Source: Ridgeia piscesae
Lineage: Eukaryota > Annelida > Polychaeta > Sabellida > Siboglinidae
NCBI GenBank assembly: GCA_025642075.2
Contig: JAODUO010001069.1
Coordinates: 1-64,000, forward strand
DNA length: 64,000 bases
Direction of reading: 5' to 3'
The notes beneath the pieces are model-generated. The model searched no databases. It saw only the letters and a program-made list of their open reading frames with translations, and had not been told where the DNA came from. The translations under genes and the position numbers were made by a program. Shown piece by piece: positions 1 through 39,564 of this stretch (positions are counted from its first letter, which is position 1; every line of letters starts with the position of its first letter).

Positions 1-100
1 CCAGAAAAAACAACATAATGCAAACAACTGATTATGTCTACATCTATGTGTGTGTTTGTTTGTGTGTTGATGTACATGTGTGTGCATTTACTTTTATGTA

Positions 101-225
101 TGTGCTTGTATGTGTATGTATGTGTGTGTGTGTGTGTGTGTGTGTCCGTGTGTGGTGTGTGGTGTGTGGTGTGTGGTGTGTGTGGTGTGTGGTGTGTGGT
201 GTGTGTGTGTGGTGTGTGTGTGTGT

Positions 226-277
<52 letters not shown>

Positions 278-298
278 TTTTTTTTGGGGGGGGGGGGG
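101..298. repeat. (TG)n microsatellite with TGTGTGG variants and poly-T/poly-G end
   Basis: TG dinucleotides are interrupted by TGTGTGG units and end in a run of T followed by a run of G. Reading frames across it contain only Cys/Val or His/Thr and are not genes. Confidence 0.95.
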
Positions 299-302
299 AA
301 AA

Positions 303-682
303 CGTACATGTATATGTATGTGAAATACTGACATTGCTTGATTGAATAATACAAAAAGTACTTGAATACAATGGCCACTTTAAAATAGGATCAATGTAGA
401 AATGCATAAAGTAGTGTCTTCATAAGGGTCACACTGTTGGTGTCAATCCAGTCACGGTGCATGGTGCCATGGTGGTTGTCCTCCAGTACTCACACGTTCT
501 ACAAACACAGACGGGATTCATCAGTCAACTTAGTACAGCATACCGTGTCACACTGTGTCACACCATGTCACACTGTCACTGCACTGGCTGGAAGCAGCCA
601 CAGTTAACAGCTTCCCTGACAGTGTGACATCACTTTTATTTACTGAGGGCAGATGGGGTTGTAAGAGGGAGGGAGGGACACG
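303..682 (+). repeat. Dispersed duplicated segment, copy A
   Basis: This segment is closely similar to 6065-6527. It starts next to a TG-rich tract in both places, shares a long block beginning near 320 (CATTGCTTGATTGAATAAT) and shares a CACTGTGTCACACCAT block near 548. Copy A lacks some of the middle of the longer copy and diverges after GGGAGGGAGGGACAC. No protein similarity is visible. It may be an old mobile element or a segmental duplication. Confidence 0.8.
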
Positions 683-1680
683 GAGACGACAGAAGTCAAG
701 TGTGGCGACACCGTATGTTGATATTCCTAACATGAATGCATACTTTTACCTGGTAATCATTTTTACGCTGATATGTCAACGATGTATCAATTCATGCATA
801 TTCGTTAAGAACCATTTATTGGCTGTAAAATGTGAATATGCTACCTGTATTTACGAACCTTGTCGATATCAGTCATAAAGGGCAAAATAATCATCCGGAA
901 AGGTACGTACCAGCTGAAAAGGGGTTATAACACTATTTTTACTCGCTCATCACACATAATATTATATGCCTGCCACAATTGTACTATTTACTGCATTTCA
1001 TTAACGTAGAATTTCCACACGAATGGTAACACTATTTTAAATTATGCATTGTTTTATCCCCTGGGTAAATAAATTAAAATATGTATTATATATAATTATA
1101 ATTTTTCAAATTATAGTCAGCCTTGACTCTGCAAACCGGGTAAAAGCACAAAAATACATGAATATAAAAATTTTGTCATCAGAAAATAAACTTCACACGG
1201 CCTAAATGCAAACTTTTGGACAACTATTCACCGGTCTTCTCGAGGTAAGATCTTGAAGTGTAAGATTACCTTGGCGAATGCCACTGATACCAATTTTAAC
1301 ACATCGTCTACGGTAGACTAAAGCTCGACCTGAACACTATCTGTAAGATCTGGGTAAGATGTTTGAAAATTAGCATTATTAACTGCTTTGAGTTGTATGT
1401 TGTAGAAACCATTAAATAAATATTATATTGGAGATGAGTTGATGTGTATAATTGGTGTGTATGTACAATTTGCTTGTTTGCATTCTTTGAAACAGATTTT
1501 TTTTAATCTCTTTAATCTATATAGTTTTAATTTAATTAACTTTGAAATGGTTACACACATCTATAACAATAATATTAATATTATGAATATTTGATTGTTT
1601 TATCATAACTATTTTACCTTAAATTGTTATGTTGTATCATTATAATATATACAGCACATACTAACTTATACTTAGGCTTG
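683..1680. other. AT-rich non-coding stretch
   Basis: No exon, RNA gene or clear repeat is seen. The sequence is A/T-rich with scattered stops in all frames. Confidence 0.6.
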
Positions 1681-1682
1681 TT

Positions 1683-1910
1683 TGCTCGCTGAACCATTTT
1701 TTTGGGCTAAACCCGGGGTTTTTGGGGTTTTGAATTTTTTGGAATTAAAAACCCCCCCCTCCCAAAATTTTCCCCCTTACAATTAAAAAAATTTTAAAAA
1801 ATCGTCATAATTTTTAATAGCAATTACCCCCGTTTGGGGGTTTCCCCGGGAATATTGTAAACGGAAAAATTTTCATGCCGAAATTTTTTTTAAAAAGTAA
1901 TTGTTACCCT
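1683..1910. other. Homopolymer-run block, possible assembly error
   Basis: The block is made almost entirely of short runs of T, G, C and A, for example CCCGGGGTTTTTGGGGTTTT near 1712. It differs sharply from both flanks and looks like a poorly called consensus, although a genuine low-complexity region cannot be excluded. No gene is seen between 1911 and 2245. Confidence 0.5.
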
Positions 1911-2245
1911 CCCTCGCCACTGCGATATCGCATCGTGAAGACGCTCCGGGTCAGTCCACCCAATTTTCAAGTAAATGTCTCCTCCATATATAATACACTG
2001 TCTTGTGTATTCAAGAATATGGTCGTCCCTCCATAAAACATCTCAAGACCCGCCCCTGTAACCCGTGTATATAACAATTTTAAAGTATTCTGGCTTCAAA
2101 TATAAAGTATTCTGGTTTGGGGGAGGAGAGTAAACTCCTTTCACTTTTGAAACACTGGGAAATCACATCTCCTCCTTCCCGAAATAGGTTGGAAGTTCGG
2201 TGGCCATCCCTTACCATCCTTTACTATATCTTCCCATCTCTTACA

Positions 2246-2401
2246 ATCCACTGTGTATGTGTGGGGGTGGGGTGTCGGGGGCGTTGGGGCGGTTGGGGGG
2301 CGGGGCGCGTGGGGCGTAAAGGGGAAAAGGGGCGGGGGTGTGCGTGCCTGTATATGTGTGTGTGCGTGTGTGTGTATGTATTGTGTGTGTGTGTGTGTAT
2401 G

Positions 2402-2486
<85 letters not shown>

Positions 2487-2530
2487 TGGTTTGTGTGTTT
2501 TTGTGTGTGTGTGTGTGCTTATTTTGGGGT
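2246..2530. repeat. G-rich tract followed by (GT)n microsatellite
   Basis: A G-rich, CpG-containing tract (about 2260-2340) passes into (GT)n, with the longest uninterrupted run at about 2403-2483. Confidence 0.9.
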
Positions 2531-2589
2531 GTGTACATGTGTGTGCCTGCATGCCTCCATATGTGTATGTACATGAATGTGTTTGTTAA

Positions 2590-3162
2590 TAACTGAGAAT
2601 ATCCTACAGACTACATCCAACAGTTATCTTATGACACTTTAAAAAACTGTTTCCAACACAATAATTTTTTTTATCATAAAAAAGGAAGTGGAGTTAAAAT
2701 GGGAAAACAAAATGATGTTGGAAGTAGTGTGATTTTAGAGCTCTGACACAGGATGATAAAGAGCTGGTAAGAACAGCCAACTGACCGGTGACAATGCCAG
2801 TTGCTCAGCTGACACAAACACGGAACAGCCAGGAAATTGTAAACAATGCACTGACAATGGTTAGTTCATTAATGAAAGCATTACTGCAACTAGGATGTAT
2901 CACACATGAGCTTAATCATCTATGCTCATTTTCACCATCAAGGTCACTATTAAAGTCACATTTGGAATTGGTAAAAATGAGTAGATTAGCAAGCTGATCA
3001 GAATCTGTATCCATTAGTATTGTGTTTTGTAAATTATTTGGCACTAGAACATTATTCTGTCATTAGATGAGAAACAATATATCTAGAAAGTCTGTCACCA
3101 TAGCATCATTCTGTTATGCAATGTATAATGACATTGACATCTCTGTAGTTGTCATAGTCACT
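2590..3162. other. Non-coding stretch
   Basis: No exon, RNA gene or repeat could be supported. Confidence 0.5.
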
Positions 3163-4665
<1,503 letters not shown>

Positions 4666-5009
4666 AGACTAGTCTGTTGCCAGCTCATCATGGGTTCTCT
4701 GTTCATCCCGAGCACCACTTGTTTCTTCGCCTCACAGTGGAGGAACTGAACCACCTCTGAGACTCCTCCTATTCTACACCCCCTGTGCCAATCACCTCAG
4801 CTTTGGCACTGCCATCTCTGAACACAGCAACACTCACTTTCATCACACCTATCTGTTATGTACAACAATTCTTTAACTTAGGATGGAACTATCTATTACA
4901 TACAACTATATATATATCGGACAAACCTGTCGATTATATACAACAACACTCAGGTCAGACATGTCTGTTGTATACAAGAAAAGTCAGAGAACAAGTAATT
5001 ACAGAATAA
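4666..5009. other. Non-coding stretch
   Basis: No gene supported. Near 4855-4975 there are loosely repeated TGT-ATGTACAACA-like phrases that may be a decayed tandem repeat. Confidence 0.4.
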
Positions 5010-5382
5010 GTTGTCATCACATAATGAACTTGTACTGTGCTGCACTCTCTATCATCACATGAAATAGTCACATTTTCCCATATTCTACCGTCTCATTACT
5101 GTCACATGGTGTACTCACACTGGACCATACTCATTGTCATGTTACTGTCACATGAATAATTACATTATGACTTTCTCGAATGTTATATGCCTTACTTACA
5201 TTGTGCCGTATTCGACTGACTCGTGCTGTACTTACACTGTGTCATACTTGAATGTCATATGCATACTTACATAGTGCCATACTCTACGGTCACAAGGTAT
5301 AATTACATTGTGCCATACTCTACTGTTACATGGCGAACTTACTTTGTGCTGTATTCTACTGTCACATAAAGTACTTACATTA
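5010..5382. repeat. Degenerate tandem repeat, unit about 45 bp
   Basis: Phrases such as CTACTGTCACATGG, TACTTACATTGTGCCATA and CATACTCTACTG recur at irregular spacing of about 40-50 bp with many substitutions. The array ends at the LINE endonuclease remnant that starts near 5383. Confidence 0.65.
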
Positions 5383-5538
5383 CAGAAGAGGAGCGGATAT
5401 GTTGGCAGCAATCACCACCTTGTTACTGCACACATTCAACTGCAGCTTAAAAGAACAGTAACACCGATTAGGCTGTTGGAATGGTTCGATGTATCCAAAG
5501 TGAAAGATTCTGGCATTAGACCAGTAGTGCAATACTAG
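5383..5538 (+). pseudogene. LINE endonuclease-domain remnant
   Basis: A short frame ending in a stop at 5538 contains GSNHHLVTAHIQLQLKRTV. This resembles the (S/G)DHHLV motif and following lysine-rich strand near the end of the endonuclease domain of non-LTR retrotransposons, followed by a WFDVSKVKD phrase like those in RTE/L1-type elements. The usual Asp of SDHH is Asn here. No reverse transcriptase follows, so this is a truncated, inactive copy. Confidence 0.6.
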
Positions 5539-6064
5539 GAGAGAAAGAGGAAACAAAAAGACTGGCTGAGTGGAGACATGTGGACAACAACAAAATATCT
5601 CATCAGTTTACTTACAAACCTTGACCCTTTGACTGTGTGAATGTTTGGTCAGGATACAACAAAGTACAGTATGCCATGAAGTACTTTACAAAAAAAATTA
5701 TCTGACTATAAAATTAATGACTCTGCAAACAGGAAATTTGTAACGAAATATTCAAGTTTTTCTTACAATGTTTACACAGGTATTATGTTACATGTATCAA
5801 ATCAGTACCTATAGGAATGCTTCATGTGTGGTTAATAATTACATATGTGTATTAGAAATTTGGTTTGATCACTCCCTTACAGTATGTGAGATCTTTATCA
5901 AGGTTGCCTGAGTGCATCTTAAACATTGCATTACCATAACACATGCATAGACAGAAACACAAATTTCTCTTTGCGGTTTGCGGTGAACTTATGTACGGTG
6001 TTTGTGATGTGTATGTGTGTGTTTGTGTGTTTGTGGTGTGGTATATGTATGGAGTGTGCTTGTA
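5539..6064. other. Non-coding stretch
   Basis: No gene seen. A short TG-rich tract at about 6000-6045 precedes copy C of the dispersed segment, as a longer TG tract precedes copy A. Confidence 0.5.
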
Positions 6065-6665
6065 GAAGTACACATATATGTTTGTGAAATACTATGACAT
6101 TGCTTGATTGAATAATACAAAAAGTACTTGAATATAATGGTCACTTTAAAATAGGATCAATGTAGAAATGCACAAAGTAGTGTCTTCATAAGGGTCACAC
6201 TGTTGGTGTCAACCCTGTCAAGAGACTGACCAGCTCCAGATGTGACAATTCTTATGTACCTTGTGTGTTTCTCTTGTTCGAGGGAAACGAATTCTTGTGG
6301 GGCACCATAACATTGGGGTTATCCTCCAGTTCTCACACATTCTACAAACACAGACGAGATTCATCAGTCAACTTAGTACACCACACCGTGTCACACTGTG
6401 TCACACCATATCACACTGTCAGTGCACTGGCTGGAAGCAGCCACAGTTAACAGCTTTCTTGACAGTGTGACATCACTTTTATTCACTGAGGGCAGAAACG
6501 GTTGTGAGAGGGAGGGAGGGACACTATGAGGGAAATGGACATAGAAAGGGACACTGAAAGGGACAGGGAAAAGCAGAGGATGAGGAAGAGAGAGGGAGGG
6601 ATGGAACGAGATAGAGGAGGGGAGAGAGAGTGACAGAGAGAGGGTGGAGGAGGAGGGAGAGGGAG
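6065..6665 (+). repeat. Dispersed duplicated segment, copy C (longest)
   Basis: This is the fullest copy. Its left part (6065-6527) matches 303-682 and its right part (6518-6640) matches 3475-3600, so the three loci are pieces of one unit. It continues into a GA-rich tract to about 6665. Minus-strand frames here are purine/pyrimidine bias, not genes. Confidence 0.8.
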
Positions 6666-7504
6666 AGAGAAAGGCAGAGACGTTGCGTCCAAAACAGAAG
6701 ACAGTAAAGTGGGTGAGGGTGGCTGGTGAGAGCGAGAGAGTGAGCGAGAGAAAGAGATGGGGATGGTTTACATGTCTGAAGAGTGACAGTGGACGTGTCT
6801 GAAGAGAGCAAGGGAGAGAGATAAATAGGAGAGAGAGCCAGAGAATAAGGTGGAGAGATAGAGAGATTATGAATGTTGGTGAAGAGAAAGATATGAAGAA
6901 TGTACCTGAAAAGAAAGAGATGGTGAACACATCTAAAGTAAATGACATTGTGAATGCGGCAGTGATGGCACATATTATGGATATGGATTTTATTAACTTG
7001 GCTTAAACCATCTGCTGACAACTTGTGAAACCGTCCATATGCACGAACCTGTAAGTATGCATCGTTTTTAGTGCATATGTATGTTGCTTCGTGCTACTAA
7101 GGTTTTATCACACAGCAGTGTGGCACTATGGTATGCGTTTAATAATCTTTTTTGTATCTACAAGGTAATGTTTTGCCATTTATGGAATGTTTTGACAATT
7201 ATGTTTCAGTCAATTTTAATCTTTCTTCCAAGGGAGTGGAAATATGTGGGTAAATAGCACGTGAACATTCACAGCAGAGAGATTAGAGAATAAATATAAA
7301 ACGAATAATAATATGTTACGCTTGATCTAATTTCTTACTTACTCTATGCTACATATAAATAACAAATATCCACATAAATGAAACCATGATCATACATTCT
7401 TAAATCCCCTCCACCTTTATATATAACTGATCTATGTATAAATTCTAACTTCACTACACCTGCCAACTCTTCTAGCTGTCCAGATATGCATTTGTGTTTA
7501 CGCC
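6666..7504. other. Non-coding stretch
   Basis: A GA-rich left end to about 6900 is followed by AT-rich sequence. Nothing else could be supported. Confidence 0.5.
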
Positions 7505-7850
7505 CTGACTATTGCCAGAGCTGCTCTGGCAATAAGCGCGAAATAAATTCTTACTGCCAGAGCGACTTAGTAATTGTTTCAGATACACATGACGCCGTGG
7601 TATCGTTTTTTGACTGATTTAGGCGATCGTGGCAGGGAAACTGCAATAAAATCGAACCGCATAGCTGCTCTGGCAATAAGGGTTGGAAACAATTCTTATT
7701 GCCAGAGCAGAAACCGACGTGCCCCTGGCGGATTTGCAGGGCAAATCTCAGAGCAGCTCTGGCAATAAGGACGGAAAAATTTCTTATTGCCAGACCAGAA
7801 ATGGATTGATGGTGATGTGCATGCGCATCCGGTTGCCGATATGTTTAGGT
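7505..7850 (+). repeat. Hairpin-rich repeat, copy I
   Basis: GCTCTGGCAATAAG and its complement CTTATTGCCAGAGC alternate here, so the DNA can form several hairpins. Pairs are centred near 7521, 7688 (left arm 7665-7680, right arm 7695-7710) and 7776 (7756-7769 and 7783-7796). The spacers match the opposite strand of 11510-11990, including a GACTGATTTAGGCGATCGTGG block near 7612 and GATGTGCATGCGCATCCGGTTG near 7813. No coding signal is present. Confidence 0.85.
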
Positions 7851-7854
7851 TGGC

Positions 7855-8250
<396 letters not shown>

Positions 8251-8927
8251 TATAGTGGCTGCCTTTGTAGCAACCCACATCAATCTTTTTTGATAATAGT
8301 TCAAATAAGCCATCCATGTAAGATGATAGATAAATGAATAGGCTCTGTTATGTGCAGTGACATGGTATGCCATACCAGAGCTGCATCTTAATGAATGGAA
8401 TTGTTTGCTTGTTGTCAGTATACATACCTATCAGTATTAATACCAGAGGTGAGTGAAGTTATTAAGTGGCCAACTTTGGAAAGGGTACACTACATGTCAA
8501 TTTCTTTCAGTATATTTTTGTGTGAAAGAAGCACAGCAGAATATATTGTCTTTTTCGGAACATTTTCTTGAACACATGATCACAACATGTACTCCATGAA
8601 GATATAATGTGTGAATAAATTTTGTTATATAAAAATTAATAATAAATATATTTAAAACTGTGAAACATAATTAATATCAAGCGCAAACAGTATTTATACA
8701 GGCTGTAGATACAATATATTGTATTGCTAACAAGCGTACAACCAACAATATATCATAAAAGTATACATAACTTGAGTTGCATTTACAGAAAATCAATAAC
8801 TTCGAAACTATAGCCAGAGGGTATACCGTTCAGTGTTAACAGGATCTACTGTATTATTGATACAGCCCCTATAATCGGTGCCACTGCAATTAGTCAAGGT
8901 GCCATGTCAACAATAGCTGGCTGTGCT
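8251..8927. other. AT-rich non-coding stretch
   Basis: No gene or repeat supported between the microsatellite and the Harbinger-like element. Confidence 0.5.
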
Positions 8928-9339
8928 TAATGGTACGTTCTCACCGCCGATCTGAGTACCTCGGTGTCCCCGACCAGCCAAATTCCGCGACCAATCTCGA
9001 CTGGGTGTTTGGTCGGGGGTCTACACTGTCAGACCTGTAGTGGACCATGCTAGATCAACTCAAAACCCTTCCAGACCACTTCAAGACCATGCACTTGCCG
9101 ACACACATCCTGACTTTTACTCGACCTCAAATCAACCTTCCCGACCTCTTTCCAGCCGGACCTTTTCTCGACCTCAACCTCGACCCGACCTCTACACGAC
9201 CTCTACCCGACCTATACACGACCTCTACCCGACCTATACCCGACCATGTACTATCGGGCACGATAGCAGCAGACTAGGTATAAAACTTAGTATTTTGTTC
9301 GGTATTCAGTTGACCAAAGACTATCGAAGAAGCAACATC

Positions 9340-9549
9340 ATGGAAGTTGAGCAGCAGGCACTATATAGGCGTTGGTTAGAGGTTGCCATACAGCTAGCCA
9401 CTATTCTAGCTGGTCCTCCCCTTCTTGCCCTTCCTCTTCTCAGGGGTGTTTTGCAGTTCTGGGGGGCGGCGACGACCTGCTGTCCTCGGCGGCCTCATCA
9501 TCAATGTAGGAAGCAGCTGGGCTCTTCTTTCTTCCCCTTGGCATGGTGA
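9340..9549 (+). CDS. Short plus-strand frame inside Harbinger-like element
   Basis: A 69-codon frame begins MEVEQQALYRRWLEVA about 64 bp after a TATA-like GGTATAAAAC at 9278. The position suggests the start of one of the two Harbinger genes (transposase or Myb-like partner) left after internal deletion. There is no catalytic DDE signature, and the right half overlaps a better frame on the other strand. Confidence 0.3.
   Translation: MEVEQQALYRRWLEVAIQLATILAGPPLLALPLLRGVLQFWGAATTCCPRRPHHQCRKQLGSSFFPLAW
9440..9544 (-). CDS. Short minus-strand frame inside Harbinger-like element
   Basis: A 34-codon frame starts MPRGRKKSPAASYIDDEAAE and ends at a stop. The basic start followed by an acidic, proline/serine-rich stretch looks like the N-terminus of a nuclear DNA-binding protein. 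It is divergent to the frame at 9340, as expected if both Harbinger genes lost their 3' parts. Function is inferred only from position. Confidence 0.3.
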   Translation of the reverse strand: MPRGRKKSPAASYIDDEAAEDSRSSPPPRTAKHP

Positions 9550-10143
9550 CCCGTAGCAGAAAGTAGATATAGCTTTGATGGAATCTCTTGTAGAAGGTAG
9601 AAAGTTGAGTTAACTTCGATGGAATCCCGGCAAGTTATGAGAAACACCGCCAAAATGTTCCCGCCTTATTACTATCGAGGCGGTCGGGTATGATCGGGTA
9701 GAAGTTGTGTATGTTCGAGTAAAGATCTGGTGCGGTCTGCAAATTATCGAGTTGATCGAGAAAATGCATCTGATTGGGGTCGTACTAGATCGAGTAGAGG
9801 TCGTGTACAGGTCTAGTTGATCGAGAACAGACTGGTAAAACTGTGTGACTAGATGTCTTCCGGATCCATTCGACCTCGTACACGAGTATACACGACTTTA
9901 CCAGAGCGCTACACGATGTATTTCAGACCGCTTCCAAACCGTCTGGGTTCTCGAGTGCTACACGGATTTTGTTGACATGTCAAAAAATCCGTGTAGAAAC
10001 CGTGACCGCTACCGACCTAGGTACACCGCTGCAGACCGTTCCAGACCGAGCGGGACCCCCGTGGAGACCGAGGAAGATCATCTCACGACGGCATGATCGA
10101 ATTTGATCGAGGTACCCAGATCGGCGGTGAGAACGGGGCATAA

Positions 10144-11509
10144 GACTGGCTTCTTGTGGAATCTATAAATATCCACAGGAGGTTGTGTTCGGACAGGAGC
10201 TAACAGGGGTCAGAGCACGGTTATGCTTCCCGGTCTGACCCATACCAATGTATACCAATACCTTTAATAATTGTGTTAATGGAAAGGAGTATAATACAGC
10301 AGATATACTAGTTGATTAAGTAGTATGATATATGTTCAGTGTATGACGCATGCTGTTAATCACAGTGTAGTTGGCGTAGTGATTTCATCCATTTTGTACG
10401 TTACCCTGTGGATGCTGAAAAAACTTGCAAAATTTTGACAATATTGACGTGCAACTCACATGCATGCATTTTAGTAGAACCAGAGGTGGTGTATTTTTTA
10501 AGACGTTTGATACTATATATTTGATATGTCGACTGCAGTGACTGTGTACACATTTAAGCATTTTCATAGGTACAGTTTCCTTGTAAGGGCCACCCCTTAT
10601 AATAATCTGACAAAATGCCGCCAAATGGAAAATCCACTGCGTGGAAATGGGAAATTAACGGTCACTTCTCGCTACTTCAGAAGCTGCTCATTATAAACAG
10701 CAATAACATTACGCAGAAATTGAAAAGTAATATTATATCCAAGCACAATTACAAATACTCCAGACGGACTCAAACAATTTGAAATGCTAAATTATTGACA
10801 CATACAAATAGTGAGAATTTTTTTAATACTTAAAAAAATCATTTTAACTTTCATAATACAATAAATGCAATATAGCTCAAACAAAAGCAAATGTATTATC
10901 GATAAATTAGTTTTTCAACATAATCGCTGTGATGTAGTGAACAACCACGGTGAGACAGAGGGCTTATTAATTGTACGGCCATAACACTAAAAATAATCCA
11001 ATGGTGCTAAATTGTCTGATTAATATTAATTATCTAATATGTAATTGATAACCCTAATTTAATATGCATTAATATCTACTAGTATAATAGCTACTATTGT
11101 TATTTGTGTACAGCTACATGGCTACAAAAATACCTCTTCAATCAATCCTTTTCACGCAATGAGGACACACCCTTCATCCATGACATCACTGAGACGAACT
11201 TAACAGATATGGGTTCAACTGGGTTCTCCAATTAACAAGCCGCACTTTTAAGCGGGTTGTTTCATGTTTGAACCAAATCCATTGTAATGTTTAATTACAG
11301 ATACCTGCCATGAACAAAGGTTTCTTAAATCTGAGGCAAACTTCCCTTACCATGGAAAATAATGAATTAGCAGGTTGGTGCCCATTAGTCATAAATATTG
11401 TCGCACATTTATTGCCGAAACTACTGTGTGATGTAAATTTATCCATCAAAATCGTCTAAATAACTAAATAATATAATAGCAGAGCGTCAAATTTATCTGA
11501 AGTAATTAC
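10144..11509. other. AT-rich non-coding stretch
   Basis: No exon, RNA gene or repeat supported. Confidence 0.5.
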
Positions 11510-11990
11510 TGTGTCGACATGTGTTCACTGAAAATATTGCCAACCGGATGCGCATGCACATCACCATCAATATCTTTCTGCTCTGGCAATAAGACTTTTT
11601 TCCGCCCTTATTGCCAGAGCAGCTCTGCGGATCGATATTAAATTATCGCAATTTCCCCCGCCACGATCACCTAAATCAGTCAAAAAACTATACCAGGGCG
11701 TCAGGTGTATCTGAAACAATGACTATGTCGACATGTGTTCGTTAAACATATCGCCAACCGGACGCGCATGCATATTACCATCAATCGATTTCTGCTCTGG
11801 CAATAAGAATTTGTTTTGCCCTTATTGCCAGAGCTGCTCCGAGATTTGCCCTGAACATTCGCTAGGGCGCATCGTTTTCTGCTCTGGCAATAAGAATTTT
11901 TTTCGCCCTTCACCATCAATCCATTTCTGCTCTGGCAATAAGGATTTTTTTCGCGCTTATTGCCAGAGCTGTTCTGGCGATAGTCTAAGC
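11510..11990 (-). repeat. Hairpin-rich repeat, copy II (inverted relative to copy I)
   Basis: Three hairpins are intact: a 16-bp stem at 11578-11593/11607-11622 with a 13-nt loop, a 14-bp stem at 11794-11807/11821-11834, and another at 11929-11942/11956-11969. A fourth left arm near 11880-11894 has lost its right arm. Loops are T-rich. A spacer module with GTCGACATGTGTTC, CCAACCGGA(T/C)GCGCATGCA and ACCATCAAT is repeated at 11511-11577 and 11726-11790, so this copy is itself a partial tandem duplication. Confidence 0.85.
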
Positions 11991-13376
11991 CTTTCTGGTA
12001 TGGTTATGTAACAGAGCCACACAACTCTGGCTTAGGACAATGTCATAGATAGGCCTATACCATCTGCTCTTCTGAATATGTGCTTGTCAAACGGAAGAGA
12101 AACCCAGAATGTGTCGAATGTCGTCTTTTTTTCCAGTTTATTATATGAAGTTTACATGGTTGTGGAAAATTTTGTCAGTTAGTGATGTAACATACAGTAT
12201 GGAATTTCAGTGTTACAAAACCTGTTTTAAAATTACATTAAATACCGGTTGAACTTGTATTATCAGTGTACAGTACACAGCACTGTAATCAAGCCACCCC
12301 TTTAATTTACCCTCATTACCTTCAACTAGGTCACTTGGGGTAGCTTTGTTACCGTGGTTCTACTATACATTGTCTCTGTTGACAATATGATAACCAGTAC
12401 ACAAGTAGTAAGACAACATAAAGTTTACTAGACAGTCTTTTACAGTGATACATCATACAATCAAATCTACAATACCAATTAATGTCAGTGTACAGAAATC
12501 ACACCTGAAACATGAATGACATAACTATGTGGCAGTTTTTGTAGAAAATTCTGCACTAACAGCCTCATATACAACGTTAGGGCCACCTAAATGCAGACTT
12601 TTTTAAATACACAAATTCTGCATTCTATAAACCACTGCATGTTTTTTCTGTGTCCTGAAACGAATAAGTTTCTTTTCTTTACCTAATTCTGAACACACGA
12701 TGTGGTACAAATATGTCACAGTTGCAACACAATAATGTCTACTCGTCTAATTCTAACTAAAACAATGCATCGGAAATAACTGCGATAAATGAAATATCAA
12801 CAGTCATGTGTTCTAGCAACATTACGGGACAGAGACCAAAATACACATTGCTAGTAGATAACGTAAAACCACAAAATAATAGATACTGTACATCAACGCT
12901 TTTGATTCCGTCTTTTAATGCAAAACATCAATGTTATGTTTTTGTAGTGTGTTCTTAGAAGTCAATATTTACCTTTACATCTCACAGGCCACATTTACAT
13001 TTATGTAGAGTCAACCCATTCCATATTATGGGATATGACAATAATTTGTCATCATGCGGAACCCAAATAACATTATCGTGACTCGAAGCACATGTGAAGA
13101 GAATGGTTTCGTACTGAAGCATAACCAGTTCCAGTCTGTACTGTGGCCTGTCCTTCAGCTGGTCGGAAGGCGGCAGACACTGGAGTTTGTTTACAGGATG
13201 TGGTTTATACCTCGCAAATTCTCCTGGCCATCTCACGTAGTCAAAGTCAGCAACATGACCAAGTTGACACCCTTATCATGCAACACCGATACTACGTCAA
13301 GACAACCCACGCGTCTGCAGCACCACGTATAAGAACCTTATCATCTGACATGTCACATGACTACATGCAGCGCCAT
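11991..13376. other. Downstream flank of MCM7, probable 3' UTR in part
   Basis: No coding exon is seen. On the minus strand the first clear AATAAA after the MCM7 stop is the complement of TTTATT at 12137-12142, about 1.2 kb downstream. Whether it is the real polyadenylation signal cannot be told from sequence. Confidence 0.4.
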
Positions 13377-31635
<18,259 letters not shown>

Positions 31636-31977
31636 GTTACAAAACGTTAAATTTGGGTAGAGTTAAGTTACTCAGAAGTAATTTCTTTCCAAGTCACACA
31701 AAGATTCTCAAAAGCCGCGGGAAATTCTGATCACGTGGTGGGTCACGTGCATATTGCACTCTCGCGTTCATAACAAACTATCTTACATGATAGCTTACAT
31801 TAATATGTTATCATGAAAAATTGTATGTTTTATTATTAAAACACATACATGTTTTTAAATGTGATAAATTATACTGACTGCTTTTATTCTGCAAAGCGGA
31901 AGCATTATAGTTTCTTGATTATGACGCATGCGTGCTGTGTTAAAAGCTAAAAGGAACTTCCGCAGAGTTCGGGGAAA
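31636..31977. promoter_or_regulatory. Putative bidirectional promoter between MCM7 and DCUN1D1
   Basis: The 342 bp between the two start codons must hold both 5' UTRs and core promoters. GCGGGAAA at 31717-31724 is a good E2F-type site, and two CACGTG E-boxes at 31732-31737 and 31744-31749 lie 12 bp apart. An ACGCATGCGTG near 31924 resembles an NRF1 half-palindrome. E2F and Myc control of MCM genes is established in other animals; its use here is inferred. No obvious TATA box serves either gene. Confidence 0.65.

Positions 31978-39564
<7,587 letters not shown>

Larger units (their letters stand above)
8931..10140. mobile_element. PIF/Harbinger-like non-autonomous DNA transposon
   Basis: The ends are inverted repeats: CGTTCTCACCGCCGATCTG then GTACCTCG at 8936-8963, with the complement at 10108-10135. 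The element starts TGGTACG and ends CGGGGCA, and is flanked on both sides by TAA (8928-8930 and 10141-10143). A 3-bp TWA target duplication is typical of PIF/Harbinger elements. Subterminal regions carry many CGACC/GGTCG phrases in opposite orientation on the two sides. No full transposase is present; only two short divergent frames remain in the middle. Confidence 0.8.
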
